Notes: generated by a model from the letters alone, not told the origin. A stretch of 64,000 nt of DNA from Macropodus opercularis (GCA_030770545.1 CM061102.1:14748501-14812500); one strand, 5' to 3'. Numbered from the stretch's first letter, positions 13,401 to 28,400 are shown. Program-made: numbers and translations.

Positions 13401-16400
13401 AGAAGACCCACACGTGTTCAATGCTCGGATGTAACACCCACAAAGGCTGTTTTATCCAACCCTTGTGTGTGTTTTTGAGCGGCTGCGTTTGTAGTCACTA
13501 ATGGCCTGGATGCCTTGCCACATGCGTCAAGGGTCAGAGTTGGAAAAGTGCTCCTCTAGCTTTAGTTTGTAGCAGTGCTTAGCCTTTTTGATGCTCCTCT
13601 TCAGATTTGCCCTGGAAGTGCTGTGAGCTTCTGTGTCACCTGTTCTGATGGCAGTGTTGCGTGTTCATCCATGACTTCTGATTTGGGTATGTGGTGATCT
13701 GCTTCTGGGTTGTAACACTGTCTATGTTAATGTAGTCCAGAACAGAGGAAGTGTAGCTGTCTATTTCCATGTGAGAGCCACTGGTGGCCTGAGAAGCAAA
13801 CATACTCCAGTCTGTGTGTTGAAACCTGTCCTGGAGTGTGAAGTCAACCCCTGTTGGCCACACTTTGATGGTACTCGCTGATGGCTTGGATTATGAGGGG
13901 TGTGTACTTGGGGGTGAGGAACAAAGAAAGGTTATCTGATTGTCCCAAGTGGGGGGACATAGCAAGCTTGGCATCAGATGTAAGTCATTAAAGTCAAGTC
14001 GTGATGACACACAAAGTTGAATGGTTGTTTAGGTTGGATGACTTTGTGGCACAGATATACAAAGCTGTGTATGGTGAACATGTTTATGATGAGTTCAGAT
14101 TACCCACCTAAAGAGAATCAACTTCTCCAGTGCTTTGTGACTGGCTCTACTTCCAAGCTCAATGAAAAATTAAGATCAAAAGGCACTCCAACATTTACTA
14201 CAGAGCCTGTCAACCTGTAAAAAAGCAACTGCAACTGCCTGTGTAGGCTAAAGTGGCAAATATTAAGTGACTCTGGAGTAAATTGGAGAGATCAAGAACA
14301 AAAATAAAAGAGACGCATTGAAAAAAAGATCAACAACCTAGCTCAGCTCATCCCATCTCCCAGCTGGTTGCCAGTCTGAAAAAGCTTGATCAGAAAAGTT
14401 TTTTTAAGGGAAAGTAGTCCAGTTTTTTTTAAATTGTTTTTATGGTTTTTAATATAAAACAATCTAAAAATCGAATCTGGTTTTGAGCTACTTTTCAACA
14501 ATATTGTTACATAATATATTGTAATATATTAATGTAATACATTATATTACGTTATCATGAAATTGATTAATGGAAATGTGTGGAGCATTGAGGTGAGAAA
14601 ATCTACACAGACCAGTATAAAACTTGGAATGCACATACCTGTAAAATGCCTTTCTGCAAATGCTGTTATTACATTTATATGGAAGATACACAATAAGCAT
14701 TAGAGACTATTACTTTAATTCCATGGTTTACGTTATGTCAACTCAAGATTTATGGCAGGACAAACCCTGTTCACACTATGTCAACAAGACTCAACATTGA
14801 ATTGGATTTGAATCAGAAACACAGTAGTAGTAGTGTTAATTGTTATTGTTTGACTCCCAAGTAAATAGTACCCTGAGATTGAACTGCAGCAACTTGAAAA
14901 ATAGATAAATAATGTACAGCAATAAATCAAATTAATTTAAATGAATGTATAATATGAAGAATTTCTTACATGGAAAAAAAAGAATGTTACTGTTCTATTA
15001 ACATAACTTATTTGACCTAATTTACACTGAAATATTGTATTGTATACAATGGCATGTCTGTGGACTATACAAAAAGCCAGATCTAGTATGAAGAAAGTGA
15101 TTATCTGCACTACTGAAGGCAGGCTGACAAACAGGGCTCTTGTGGTAACGTTTGTTTCAAACCCCAGTAGCAAGTGATCTTGTCAGCTTGTTCAGTCATC
15201 ACCTAGTATAGTAGTACAGTATATAGAAAGGCACCATGTTGGGATTCAGGATTGTCTTTCAGTGGCTTTCACCAGATCACAGTGTGTGCATTTTAATAAT
15301 TAAGACAAGATTTAACAGGCATGTTGAATGTCCTGCATCAACGCTTAATGGTATTACCTTAATGTGGATAATTATCAATAGAAAATAAAATGAAAAATAA
15401 TCTCATTTATGTTTCGTTACTCCTACACTAAGAATTATGTTTACTGAGCCAAGTATTATTGGCATCCTGTTTTTTTTTTTTTTTTTTTTTGTCCATGATA
15501 CAAGCTGAAAAGGTGGAAAAAATGAAAAAATCTTAATCACAACTTAAAAAATGAAAATTACCCATTTTGACTACCCTGAGAATGTATTAATTCTGGTTGT
15601 TGACTGTGATAAAAAAACTTCACAAATAAAAAAAGTTAAAAAAAGCTATTTGATGATTTAAAACTAAGCATATCTGCTTATCTGAGTATGTTTGAAATGT
15701 TTTCAAATGTATTGCCGCTGAATGTGTGGTGGATAGTAGTTGGCCGCAACCAGTTGAGGGACTTTGTTACTGGTACCTTAAAAAGCTGGGTACACTTTTA
15801 AATTCCTTGATGTTTTTCTACACACATCCAGGGTCTGTAATGTATAAAATATACACAAACAGAATTGTAATAGGATAATAAGCATAATAGGGTATCTTTA
15901 AAGAAAGCAGTTGCCAATCTGTTCTCAAAGCAGTCTTTTTTTTTATTTATTGGCCAAATGCACCTTTAAAACCACAGTGTGGGAGTGTGTTGTTTGGTGG
16001 TTAGGTGGCAAAAGTAGTCAGTGGTTGTGAAAGTATAGCATACCAAGGTAGGTGCATGTGTGTGTTTTGCAGGGGATCTGGAGGGCGCACTCAAACTTTC
16101 TGTTTCACCCCACCACCCACACAAGGTGCAAAAGGTGAGAAAAAAGTGTCAAACCTCAAAAAAAAAAAAAAGAAATACAGGCAAGGGTTAGGAAACTGGC
16201 AGAGTGTTGCAAGCCTGAGATGGCTGAGATGGAGAGAAAAGAAATATTGAAGAGGAGGAGGAGGGGCACAGGAGGGCTAAAGGATAGATTAGTGCACCAT
16301 AGATCCTCCAATTTGCAATAAATGGGGTCTTGTCTAGAGCTTTCTCAGGTAAAAAAAAAAAGCATCAGAAAGCTTAAGACATGTGCAAACAAGTTGGCTG

Positions 16401-19400
16401 GAATTGCTTCTGCTCTTCTCTCCTTCGTCATTAATTATGGAGTCAATGGAAGTAATTCCCCCCTGGAAACTAATTCATTAATAACACATAGTAGCGGGAC
16501 ATTTGCACTCACACCTGTTTCCCTTTTGAGAGTAGTAGAGAGATGGGGTTGTTTCACACAGTCTTATTGTGTGACCGAGGGTTAGGAGGAATAATGTTTC
16601 TTAATTAATTACTGTATATCAACATAATGAGTTGTTGAAAAACCTGAGCTGCACAGAGCTTCTGTGAGAGGTGGACAGAAGAAGGCTGTTCATTTAATCT
16701 GTACTCAGTTTTAAGACAGGTTTCAATAAAACGTTCAGTAATAATAAATTCTTAAAACCACCAAATACCAAACATTGTTTTTAGTACTGCGTTCAAATAA
16801 CTGTGCAACTGTAAGAAATACCATGTTCACAAGACATGACATCATAAGTACTGTGCTGTATGCTATGCTGGAATATTGTTATTATTAGCAGTTTTTATGG
16901 AGGCACATGTTCTAAACATGCTTGAAAGGTGTAGCCTTGTCTTTGATGCTCATTTTGTTCATAGCAACCACTTGAGAATTCAGCGTCATAATTATCCCTG
17001 TTTCTACAGCAACATGAGCGGAAATGATTGTGATAAGTCATGCATGTTAGTCAAGGCTCCTGTAAAATTAATTTTTATTAATTTAATTCTAAATGTTTTT
17101 TATGTGTATTATTATTGCTTTTCATCCAACTTGGCTTGCACTTCGAAGCTGATTTCAGACGTCTGTTACTAACTTTTGTACTTCTTATTTATTGTAATTT
17201 GATAATAACTAATACCTGCAGGGCAGCGCAGACTGGACAGAGCAGAACCGATCCATTTTGAGTCACACACTAACACTGTTTTTGCCTTCATTACAGCACA
17301 AAAAGTAGAACTAACAAATTTGGCAGGGCACATTGCTTGCACATATTGTTCTAATCATGGACAGATGTATTGCTGGTCACAGAAGGAGAGACTCAACAGT
17401 TAGTAGACTTTATCCATATCTTTAAGGAACTTTAACTGGTTCCAGATGCAAAAACAGGTGTCTTTAACAGATCCAATTAATAATTTAGCAGTTTCCTGTC
17501 GGATCTTCTCTGAGCCCAGCTGGAAGATGTTTTGGGGAAGTGTTGTGTTACCTCAACATGACATTGTGCTTCTCTCTTTTGAAAGTCTGCACAGCACAGT
17601 GAAGTCTGTAGTACATGTAGCAACCCACATATGGCCTAGAATGTGTCATCAGAGCAAATTCATTATTTGAATTGTTTAAATCCGTTTTCCATAAAAATGG
17701 ATGGTTGGCCTTTTCCCAACCTGTGTTACAGCACCTGCACTTCTTAACTTTAGCTCAAGCTTTTAATTCAGTGTTTTTTTATTTGAAAAGGCCTGATTTG
17801 GGAAAACGCCTATTGATTAATCATTGTTCACAGAAAAGGTCATGCATTTGAAATCAATGTGACAATGGTCAGCAATTAAATGATGATGCAATGAGAGGTA
17901 GGCTTGAGGTGACTTCAGGAGGAATAAACAGCACATTCGGGGGAATTAAACGTAACCCATCCTCAAAGGTGCATGGAAGAAAAGGAAAAATAAGTCTGCA
18001 GGAGATGGCAAAGTGAGGAGGGAGGGAGGGATGGAGGACACCATGACTCCAGGCTTCTGTTGTACCTCGCTTAATAGCACAGATAGAGAAAACACACACA
18101 CACACAAACACACACTGAGCACTAGAGCAAACATCTGCCTGCACGCAAAGGTAGACAACAGGGTACCCTGGGGCCCCAAAGAGATTTTTCACAATTTTCA
18201 CAATTCTGTGTTCTTCACAACACAGGGAGGAGGCCTTATTTTTTCAAGTAACATATGAGATGCATCAGAAAAGTCAAACATGAGTATGAAAAAATATTAG
18301 TGTTATAGAGCAGCTAGAAATAGTAGAGTCTGTTATACTACAGGTAGTTATTGCATTTAGTTCTCCTGAAAAATATCATTCTTCATCATGTGAAGATCTA
18401 CAGTAACATGGGCACCACATATGACAACTATAGCCCTCATTAGTCTACCATTAGGCCATCAAATACTGTTTTCTAAGAAGGATTATGTTCCATTTTTCAG
18501 AGCAGAAGGATTTTTAATGCTCACTCATTACACATATATAACTTACAGTACATGCTATAATTTAGAACAAGTGAAAACTTCAACTTGGCATTCTATCTAT
18601 CTGTATGTGCTTTATGAACAAAAAAAAAAGATTTCAGTGGGTTGCTGAGTCAGAGCCAATATTTTTTTCGCATATGTTCAATAATATGGTAACGTGTTGG
18701 ATTCAGCACTGCTAGGTAGCAAGGAAAAGGGGAAAAAAAACAAGCATATTCATATTGCTGTTCACAGGGTATTTATGGAGCTTTCTGGGTGTCTTGCGTG
18801 AGCCAACTTTTGTTTTTTCCTTCATTTGTTATTTGTCAAATGTTTAAGCAGCCTACATACTGGTAAACTGAAGCCATTTTTCCCCAAATTAAGCCGTTAT
18901 CTTGCCATAATTAGGGCATTGTGAAATAAAGTGTAACCATTTTTCAATATATAATTTGTTATGCTCAGCTGAGAAAGCAAAAATTTTTATCGCTATATAT
19001 CAAATTAGACTGTCCCCATTCTGTCAAGATGCGAGAAAACAGAGCCAGGAAAGTGGAAGTACTTTTTTTTTTGAATAGGTTTTCTTCTTCTTTTTCTTTC
19101 ATTTGCTCGAAGAGAATGTGGGTCACAAGTGAGTGAGAGCCTAACAAAGTTACTTTAAAGCAGAAATACTGAAATGAATTGATAGGATTAATCTCATTTT
19201 GATTATTCCACTGTGGGACTTTTTCTACAGTTCACCTTAGTCCAGCCAGTTAGTATTTTGGGGAATCTGGTGACTTATACCTGCATGTAGACAAATTGAA
19301 TGAATTGCTTGGGAATAGGGCTGCCATGTCCTTCTGTAAGGACACCAACAGTAGTACAAGCTCATCATTTCCTTCTGCATGTCCCAGAAACCCTGCACTT

Positions 19401-22400
19401 GCAAATGATTTTTTTATTCACGCTGTTGAATGTAGGGAGCAGCTGACGAAAATGTACCAGATAGGGATTGTAATGAGCTCGTGTCATGGGTTCATCTGAC
19501 ATATCAGTGCATGATGATCTGATGCAGTCCCCAGGCATAAAGGGAAGTGTGCATGTTAGACATATGTCAATCTTGTGATAATGTTATTTAAGCTCTTGTT
19601 ACACAATGAACGATACACAGGTAAAGACAAAAGTAGCCCCTGGTGGTGATAGGATTACATTTCAATTACCTGTATTTTTTCAAGCTTTAGTTCACTGAAT
19701 AACCTTTACTATTAGAGAATGTAAAGTCTATGGCACTTTAATTGCTCATGGATTAGGATTCAAATGTGAAATTATATTATACCTGGATTACACACTAATT
19801 TAATGGCTCAGTGGATGTAGTATTAGTAGCATAGTACATTATAATTCACAATAGAATTTAAATAAAAATCTTTCTTGTATACAACCCTTCCTGGGATTCT
19901 GGGATTGATGTTGAAATTGATTAGTTAGATGCTGTAAAGTAACATAATGCAAGGCTTCATGTCAACATAATTACTGAATGTTTTAATTATATTTTCTGGC
20001 AAGTAGTAACACGATAATACTGATGTTGTTGTTTTCAACATCTGCAAAGGAGAAACACATTCTGATCCCCAGGGTGTCAGATTACTCAGTTGTCATATTG
20101 ACACTAAAGTCACTGCATTTAAGGTGGTTTTAGTTGTACAGAGGTGTCAGTAGATTACAGTAGTGACCAAAGCACATTAATATCTGTGCTATAGAGCAAT
20201 GACATAGTAAAATTCACATAGTGATGAAATGCCATACAATAGTTGGATGGGGTGAAAACATGCAGGACAGGACAGAGATCAATTTACTTTGGCCATGACT
20301 TTGAGTGTCTACCACTAATCCAACTGTGTTTGTACCTGAACTTGAATAAACCCTGTCATTATTTCAGGAAAGCACCATTATCATCATGTGTACGCACGTA
20401 TTCATTCATTTTTGGATCCATTTTAGCTTGGTAAAGGTTGCGAGTATGCTGGTGACCTGTCCTGACCTGTTATTCAGCCAGTTGCCTGCTTGGCAGCTGG
20501 GATAGGTTACCGGTCCACTGGGTCACACATAGGCAAACAATCACAAACTCTCACACACTATGTGTGGGTCACCACTTCACCTGATTACGTAGGGAGACCC
20601 CCACATTTGGTGTGAAGTAACTGTAATTACTGTTTTAGGTTTACATTTAGATAATGTTTGAATAATTAAATTGAAATGTATATATTCTTTTATTTTATCC
20701 ATGATTATGTGTTCAGTGATGTAATTTGTCAAGTGAATAATATTTCATCAAATCTTTAATTTAATTAATTTTCAGTTAAAACTGATAATGCTTTGGTAAA
20801 CCAGAAACAGATGTACAACACTGACCATCATGGGAACAAACGTCTATGAAGTCCTTAAAGGCAGGAAGTCCAGTGACAAAGTATACAGCTAGATGAGATG
20901 CTGATACTGGCAAGCTACTGGTCTTCATGAGTTCCGGTTGTTGTAGTTGGTCAGATCCAGGAAGGGGTGCCTAGCCATCTCTAACCAATGGCGGCACTAA
21001 CAAATACTAACTTGTCGACTAACAGTTCACAGGTTCCCACATCGTAATTTTGTTCTGCGAGACGAGAATAATGGTCTCTGGCATGGCTCAACATTGGATC
21101 ACACACCTATGAAAAGCCTATAGGATACACACTAAAAAAGAAAAATATGATAGAATAGAAATAAATGCTGTGTGGGCTAGGGTCTGCTACAGAGATCTGC
21201 TGTTATCTCTGCTGCTATATTAAAAGAAAGAGAAATTAAAAGAAGGAATGGAATCCCTGATCCAAGTCCCAATTACTGTTTTAGAAACTAATTAGAACAA
21301 CTGTTGTTAAATCTGTTTAATAACTACATCATCTATATTATCATTCTGTCATTTGTCTTTAAAATGCTGAGATTTAGTTTTGAGTTGCTCTGTAGGGAGT
21401 AAAGGTAGAATAAAGTTGTTATATGTTTTACACACTGTTACTGTTTTACAGAAAATATAGAGAACACATGCATTTGCCAGATTTTTTTGCATGCAGTCTA
21501 TGCATCTGTGACAATTCCTCTGATGAAGACAGAGACAATGTCCCTCTTCTGCGGCTGGTTAAACAGGGTCCCCACATGTGGCAACAAAAGTTCTGATGTT
21601 CCAGCATCCTCACAAAGCCCCCAGCCTCTCTCATCGTGGCATGGTCAAACTTGGATGAGTCTAGTAGTAGGGCATGCTTCATATATCATCAGTCCTGGGG
21701 TTGTGTGATCTTGCCTGTTGCAGGATGCTCCAAAGCATCTACTGTGAATGGATTTAGCATCCAGCTAGCCAAGCCTTTGTGCTGTACGAATTTCAAGAGA
21801 AACCTCTTATATGTTATATGTTTCCATTAAGCCTTTGTTTTTGTTTAAATGTGATTCCTTGTTGATCTGGGCCAAGCTCTTTAACCTGTAACATTAAACA
21901 TGGATCTTGACGAGAGGTTTTAGGAGGAGGCTGGAGTTCTGACTCCTTTGTACCAGTGCCCATTATGGTCAGTACCGCTTTCAAATCTACATTACTATTT
22001 GACCGCTGGTATTTGGCTTCTATTTATTTAGCTACAGTAAATAATCACTCGCACTTCATGGGCTTTCTTACTTGTAATAAAATAAATAATGAATAAATGA
22101 ATGACTCCATGGCTCTTTTTAAATCTGAAAATGGATTTTGCCCTAATATTGGAGATTTGAGCCACGAAATGTATTTAAAAAAAAAAAAACACCAGTATTT
22201 TCCACAGAGAGAACACTCAATTATACATCAGCGCTCTGTCTATGGGTTCCCTGTCTCTTGCTTAATGCCATTTTTCAACGACAGATTTCTGTCACTGCCA
22301 AACTGAAAGCTTTTATGACATATCTTCTGACAGCTATTGCTTTTCTTACCCTACAGGGATGACAGAGCATCTGTGTTGGGGTTAGGAATGCTACATGCTA

Positions 22401-25400
22401 AATGGCTGTCACAAACTGGACTACGAGAAATCAGATGGCACTCATTTGCCCATGTGGATGCACATGGCTGTCAGAGGGTTCAACTCAGAGGCTACGTTGT
22501 GATTAAGGGGGCTCTTCCTTTGTGGACTTGTTTCCTGTTGCATCCATTAGTCCATATTTAACCATCGCATAGCAAACAGTGTCCAGTTACTGTAATTGCA
22601 GTTGTAGCGAATGAAGCCTGGAGTGTTGATCGTTAAAGCTGTGTGACATCAATGACATGATGAGGAGATTAATCTTCGGTTCGTAACGAACATAATGACA
22701 GTGTTCTCAGAGCATTCCAGTATGCAGCCTGAAGGAGCTGATGCTTGCTTTCCATCCTGCCGTGCTCTCACTCATCTCACTCGATTTTAGGCTAAACGTC
22801 CAACCCACCTGCGCAGTAATGCCCCTGGGCATGTTTCCCCTGCTCTTCATCTGGGTTTGAAAGGAGTAAAAACATTAATGAACTGTTCAACAGACTCATG
22901 CTCTTTGGTGCCTAAGCAGTGTCTAATGGCTTGTGTCCCCTCCTGAGAGCTCCCCAAACCTCAGCTAAACCTGCTGTATCCAATAATTAACAATTTTTTT
23001 TTGTTTAGTTTTTTTTAACAGAGATAGTTTTTTTGCATATTATAAGGCCAGTCGCACACTTGATGAAGCCTGAATGAAATGTGCATTCCCAGTTCATGTC
23101 ATGTTTCCTTTCATCTCACATGTGTAACCGCTGTCTCCATTGGCTGTGTCAAATGCCACAGGGGGTGCAACTGCAATGGCGTGCCTGAATGCCTCATCGT
23201 TATTAATTATAATCAGACTGATGCAACACAGGCTTGGGAATTTCTAACCGTCACACACAGATTTGTTGCGGTTTTTGAGCCCTGCACGAGCAGGTGATGA
23301 GGGAATGGCTGATTTTTGACAGGATGATATGCCAAGGCTGCAGCATTTGACAAAGTCACAGTGTCTGTCACAGTCCAGTCCTTCGCTTTTGGTTTTTGCG
23401 TCCACCCCAATGATGTCACGTTCTCCCTTTGTGCTCCTGGATAATCAGTGTCTGCACCTGTGTCTAATTTCCTGTTTCGTTTTATTTAAGCTTCCCTCTT
23501 TGGTCCTGTCTTTGTTGATAGGTTGTTACCCACCATGTGAGTTTTACGTCGCGTTCCTGTGTATGTCATGTCTGTTAAGTCGTGTCAAGGGATGTCAAGT
23601 AAAGTCAGGTCGTGTCATGTTAAGTTTAGTCAAGTCAAGCGTTTAGTTGGGTCTTATGGTCAACCTCATAGTTCTCACCTGTGCAGTGCAGTGGGTATTC
23701 AGTTGTGTTAAACGTTTCACTGTTCATTGTATTCCTATTTAAAAGAGCATTAAATGCACTGTTTCAAGTCTCTGCTGTGATTTTGGGGTCCTTGTATCAT
23801 ACTCTGAGCCAGGAGGAGGACTCTTTCCCCGTTCCTGAAGCGGCTAGTTGTCCTGGCCGTCACTCTGCCGCTCCAATCTCTGTTCACCAGCGCTGTCTCG
23901 GTGCTCTCTGCATCAACCTCCAGTTCCTGTTCTTCATCTCAGGCTGCCTCTCACTCTGTGACCCCGTCTCCTGCCCGGACTGTCTTGCTCACCTTGAACC
24001 GACCATGCTCCTAAACTGTCTCCCTGTCTGCGTATGAAGCAAGCTCTATTTGAAAGGAGCTGAAGGCTCAGAGCGCAGGTCTATTCACCCTGGTCCCCAG
24101 TTCCTGATTTCGGTCCTGCGGAGGACAACCATTGATCTCTACCTGTTCCTGTCAACGATGCTTCGGAGGAGAAGGACCCATCTTTTACCTGTTCTTGCTG
24201 GCGGTGCTTCGGATGAGAAGCGCTCACCTTCCTGTGCATCAGTTTCTACGTCCGTTCCTGTAATCAGTGCCTCAGAGGAAAAGCATTCATCGTTACCTGT
24301 TCCTTTCAGCGGATTCTCGAAGGAGAGGTACTCGCCCTCGCTCGCTCATGTTCCTCACTGTGCTGCAGCGTCGTCCCTATCTGGTCCTGTTCCTGTCCCA
24401 GTGGAGTCATACTCACTTCCTTCTGTTCCTGGCTTCACTATGGTTCTTCAGTGCTTCAGGTCTGTTCCTGTTGCGGGGATGTCTGAGAGAACCAGATGAC
24501 TTTATCCAGCTCTCGTCGCGGGCCATTCCCGGTTCTGATACTGGGGTGTTGCAGGAAGTCCTGCGTTCCTGTCTGTTCTGCGTGCAGCTGTCATGCCTGT
24601 CCCTGTTCCGGGGGTATTGGAGAGACCCCCAAAGATGCTCACTGCCCCTCGTGCGCAGAAGCGTGCATGGGCTCCAGCCCACTCTGCTGCTGGGTAATTG
24701 GAAGAAGCCCCAGTGTCCCGGTCTATTACATGTGCACTAGTGTGTTTGTAAGTCTTAGTCCTGTCCGTCCAGTTCCGGGGGTGTTGGAGATGCCTTCAGA
24801 GAACTTGTCCGGTTTCCGTGCGCAGGAGCATCACCGCCTGTCTTTCTGTCCACGGCACTCCAGGGAGTGTTCGCAATAGTCCGGGAGAAGACGCTGTTAC
24901 CTAGTATGTCCTCGATATCTCGGCACTACAGGCGAAGCGCTGTCATCTTGTCTAAGAATAAAAATCCAATGCTTGGCATGAATGGGGAGTGGGGTTGAAG
25001 AAGCATTTCAATGTTTTATCTTGATCATACAGAAAATGCTATATTTCTTATTTTAACTTTAATATGGGTATTTTTTATGATTTTGATTTGAGGTAATGTT
25101 TTTAAGTCAGGGTTATTTGATGGAACTGCAAATGGTATTTTAATGCACATTTTCTTCCACACATCTGTAAAGAATGCTTTCGATATGTTGACAAATTGTT
25201 CTTGGGCAGTCTACGAATGTACTAGAATTGTAAGGAAAAAAACCAAAATGTTGCTGTTTAAGCAAGCTGAGTCTAACTAATCTGGACTCAGTACTTGAAA
25301 TTTAGAAAGGAATATGGGGGTGGATGATTTTCAAACTATCACTGACAACACACCTCACCCACTTCAAAATGTGCTCAACCCACACAGAATCTGCTGTGGT

Positions 25401-28400
25401 ATTTAGCTAATAATTAGCAAACAGAAATGCAAATGCTTACATGTTCCCAGTGTGACAAATACTGGAAAGATTAGTATGTATTTGCTTTGTATTGCTTATC
25501 TGTTTTTGTGTTGTTGTTGTTGTTGTTTTGTTTGTTTTTTTGCAAAGCAACGTGGCACGGTGAAGCACTGGCCAGTCACACATGTATAAGCTTAGTGGAT
25601 TTCTTTGTAATGTGAATATTTAATTTGATTAGTTTGATGTTTCTGATTTGAAGACAATTATATTATGCATCCTGTGGCATTGTTAAATAAACATTAGGAA
25701 ATTTCAGCAAATTGATATCATTTGCTGTAAGCACTGCTTTTAATGACTAAAGTGAGATAATAGTCCTGTTTCCTTTGCCCAGCTGATGATAACTAACTAA
25801 ACTCACATGAATACACAGTTTAAAAAATGAAAAAGGGTATATGCATGCTGTAAATTTGAAAATGAGTCATTTCAATTTTCCCTGCACACAAGCAAATACC
25901 CATCTGAAAAACTGCAGGCTGTTGGGGATGTGGTGTCGGCATGAATGAGCCAAATGAAGTCAGTACTCTTTAGAGGTGTTACTGGTGGTACTTATAATGA
26001 ATCTTGCCCCTGGTTGTTAAAAAAAATCAATGCAGAACTGCTCTTTTATGGCGCATTTAATTTGCAGTGCTTCTGGTGCTGGGACACCACATCAGACACT
26101 TTCAAACGATTTGTAAACTGCTCTGCTCTCGCAGGAGGTTCTTTGTGGTCTGTGTGGCCATTTCTTACCCACGTACATTAGCTACCATTTTAATGTCATT
26201 ATACAAGACAGGACCCACTAGATCTGACAACAAAAGCGGTCCAATTTCAAGAGATGCCTGAATCGGTATGTGGGGATGCGCTAAGAGGACTGAGACAAAC
26301 AACATGGATGTTAAGAAATGTTTGGATATTCATAGAGAGTCCAGCCTGACCCTGCTGAACTTGGATATTTGTGAGGAAAAACAGACCATCTGAGAGGGGG
26401 ATAACTGTCTATTAACTGGCTATTTTCAACTCTTACAATCCAACTAAAGCTACATAAGTTCAAACCAAGTGCTGAAATTAGGTGGAGAAATAGTGGTTCT
26501 CACCCCAGCCATGGAACACTGATCAGGAAGTCTGATTTTACTTGCCTCATCCCCTTACTCTGACTGGTTGAGGAAGCTTGCCCACCCTGTTCATGGTTCT
26601 GCTTGAGTTTCCTTCTGTTAAAGGGAGTTTTTGCTTTCCATTGTCACCTAGTGCTTGATCAAGTAGAATATGTTGGGTTTCTGTATAATTTCATGTAGCT
26701 GTATTTATACTTTGAGTTTAATTGCATGTTGGACTCCAGCAAGGTTACCTTTGTTAGGGTTCTGTTCAACATGTTTATGGGGTTTGGCTCGGGGAGTACA
26801 GGATTTCAGTTGTGCATTTCTTTTTTTTTTCTTTTTTTCTGTAAGTTTTATTCGACAGTTTGTTTGTGGTAACATTTGTTTTCTCAGTTGTTTAACCACC
26901 AGTGGCCACTTGACATTAATTAGAAAATTACTATTTGTTTTGATGTGTATAATTAATCACATTTTCTCTTTGAAGATTGGTGACACTGATTATATTTTCC
27001 AGAATTTTTGTAAAAGGTATAACACATGCATCCTTTGGATATTTAATTTGATGAGCTAATTAAATCTAACATTAATAGTTCATTAGTGTTTCTCTGCATG
27101 TGTTCTCTCTGTCATTAGCTGAATTAAAAGACAAAAAGAAAGTCAAATAGTATTTACCACACATCCTACTCTACATGCCCTCCTGAAGAGACAATACAAG
27201 TATCATATATTGTTTAGACTTACAGAGGCATTTTTTGACTTGATGTTTGAATACCAGAATCGGCCAACTATCAAATAACCTTTAGTGTCCAAAGTCAAAA
27301 TGAAACTGAACCAGTCCCTTTCCACACGGACAGATGGTAATTGAGTGAAGCCAGGGAGGTTAAGATTTAGGGTGCATGCTCAACCACCACTTGAGCTTTA
27401 AAAGGGCATATGGCACAAGTCATACAGGAATTAAATGGCTAGCAGGAACAGAAGGCCAGTAACATCTTCACCTTTTAAGCTGACGAAACAGACTTTGCAT
27501 AATATATTGCAATCCACATTGTAGTGGGAAGGTGACAAGTTTGCTAAATATTAAAATTGCCCACTGGGAGCTTCTCCAGCTGGTAGAGAGAGTAGTTAAA
27601 TCCCGCAGTTACACATTTCAATCCAGTAATTGTGATAGATGGGATTACATCATCCTAAAACAACAAAGCTGCACATATTATGGCGTGAAATGTGACATAT
27701 GCATCTTGATATAAACATATTCTGAGCTGCTGCTCGGCGTAACAGCAAAACGAAGAGTTTGTGGCACAACAGCACATATTAGAGAAAAGCCAGCCAAAGA
27801 TTGAAATTATAAGGGTTAAAGCAAGGTCAAACAAAAATGAATCAGATTTCTTGGAAAAAAAAGGTTTTAAACCTCAGTCTTGTTCTCACAATTGCAGACA
27901 ATCTGATTAAAAGCTTAAATAACATCACTCTCACCACATTGTTGTACAGAAAACGTGTTTTAGCTGTTACTATGTTTATTGTTTTCCTTTACAGTGGTGC
28001 TAAAGCTTAATATACCTTTTGCCTCAGACAGCAAGCATTGATTTTTGTCTGAACCAGAACAGTTCTGAAGAATTCTGGTGTGAGTTGTGACATATATTTG
28101 CTTATACGCAGTGGTTTTCAGCAGGCTGTCTTGGTGACTTGAGCATAATTAATATATGGTCCTAAAATCCCTAAAACCTGCAGTGTCCAGATGTATATTT
28201 CAATATTTAGTATTAGTATGAACAATAAGCAGTTAATGTTTTAGCTGTGCTGACGGTGATCTACAGGGCTCCACATGTTCTACAAAAATCAAATTAGACA
28301 TGCTGTAGACTGAGTTTTAAGCAAAAACTGCTATATCTTAAATTCGGATTCCAAACTAACTCTAACACCTACAGTGTACGTAGAAAAACGTTTTATTGCA

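Larger units (their letters stand above)
11143..13990 (-). mobile_element. L2-like LINE remnant, minus strand, with two nested insertions
   Basis: The element runs from a post-endonuclease region near 13990 down through the reverse transcriptase (12.5-13.3 kb) and the C-terminal region (12.0-12.5 kb) to a 3' tail of six AGATT/AATCT units at 11146-11175. Protein scraps in order are [51 protein letters not shown] and RITGTPLP, as in fish L2/CR1-clade LINEs. It is inactive: frames are broken, and a SINE (about 11787-12004) and a palindromic MITE (about 13292-13481) interrupt it. Confidence 0.85.

Noticed and set aside
14509..14560. AT-rich near-palindrome (TAATATATTG…CATTATATTA)
   Set aside because: The match between arms is imperfect, and such palindromes are common by chance in AT-rich introns.
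17869..18201. 110-codon minus-strand frame
   Set aside because: It crosses a CA-rich simple repeat (VCVCVCV) and has no domain.
24050..24879. Possible host gene with Ser/Pro-rich repeats
   Set aside because: Neighbouring DNA matches the LTR family at 57-62 kb, and the frames are broken, so a retroelement relic is the better reading.
26670..27059. 129-codon plus-strand frame rich in Phe, Cys and Ile
   Set aside because: It starts beside a LINE 3' fragment in T-rich DNA. The hydrophobic composition comes from the T-richness.
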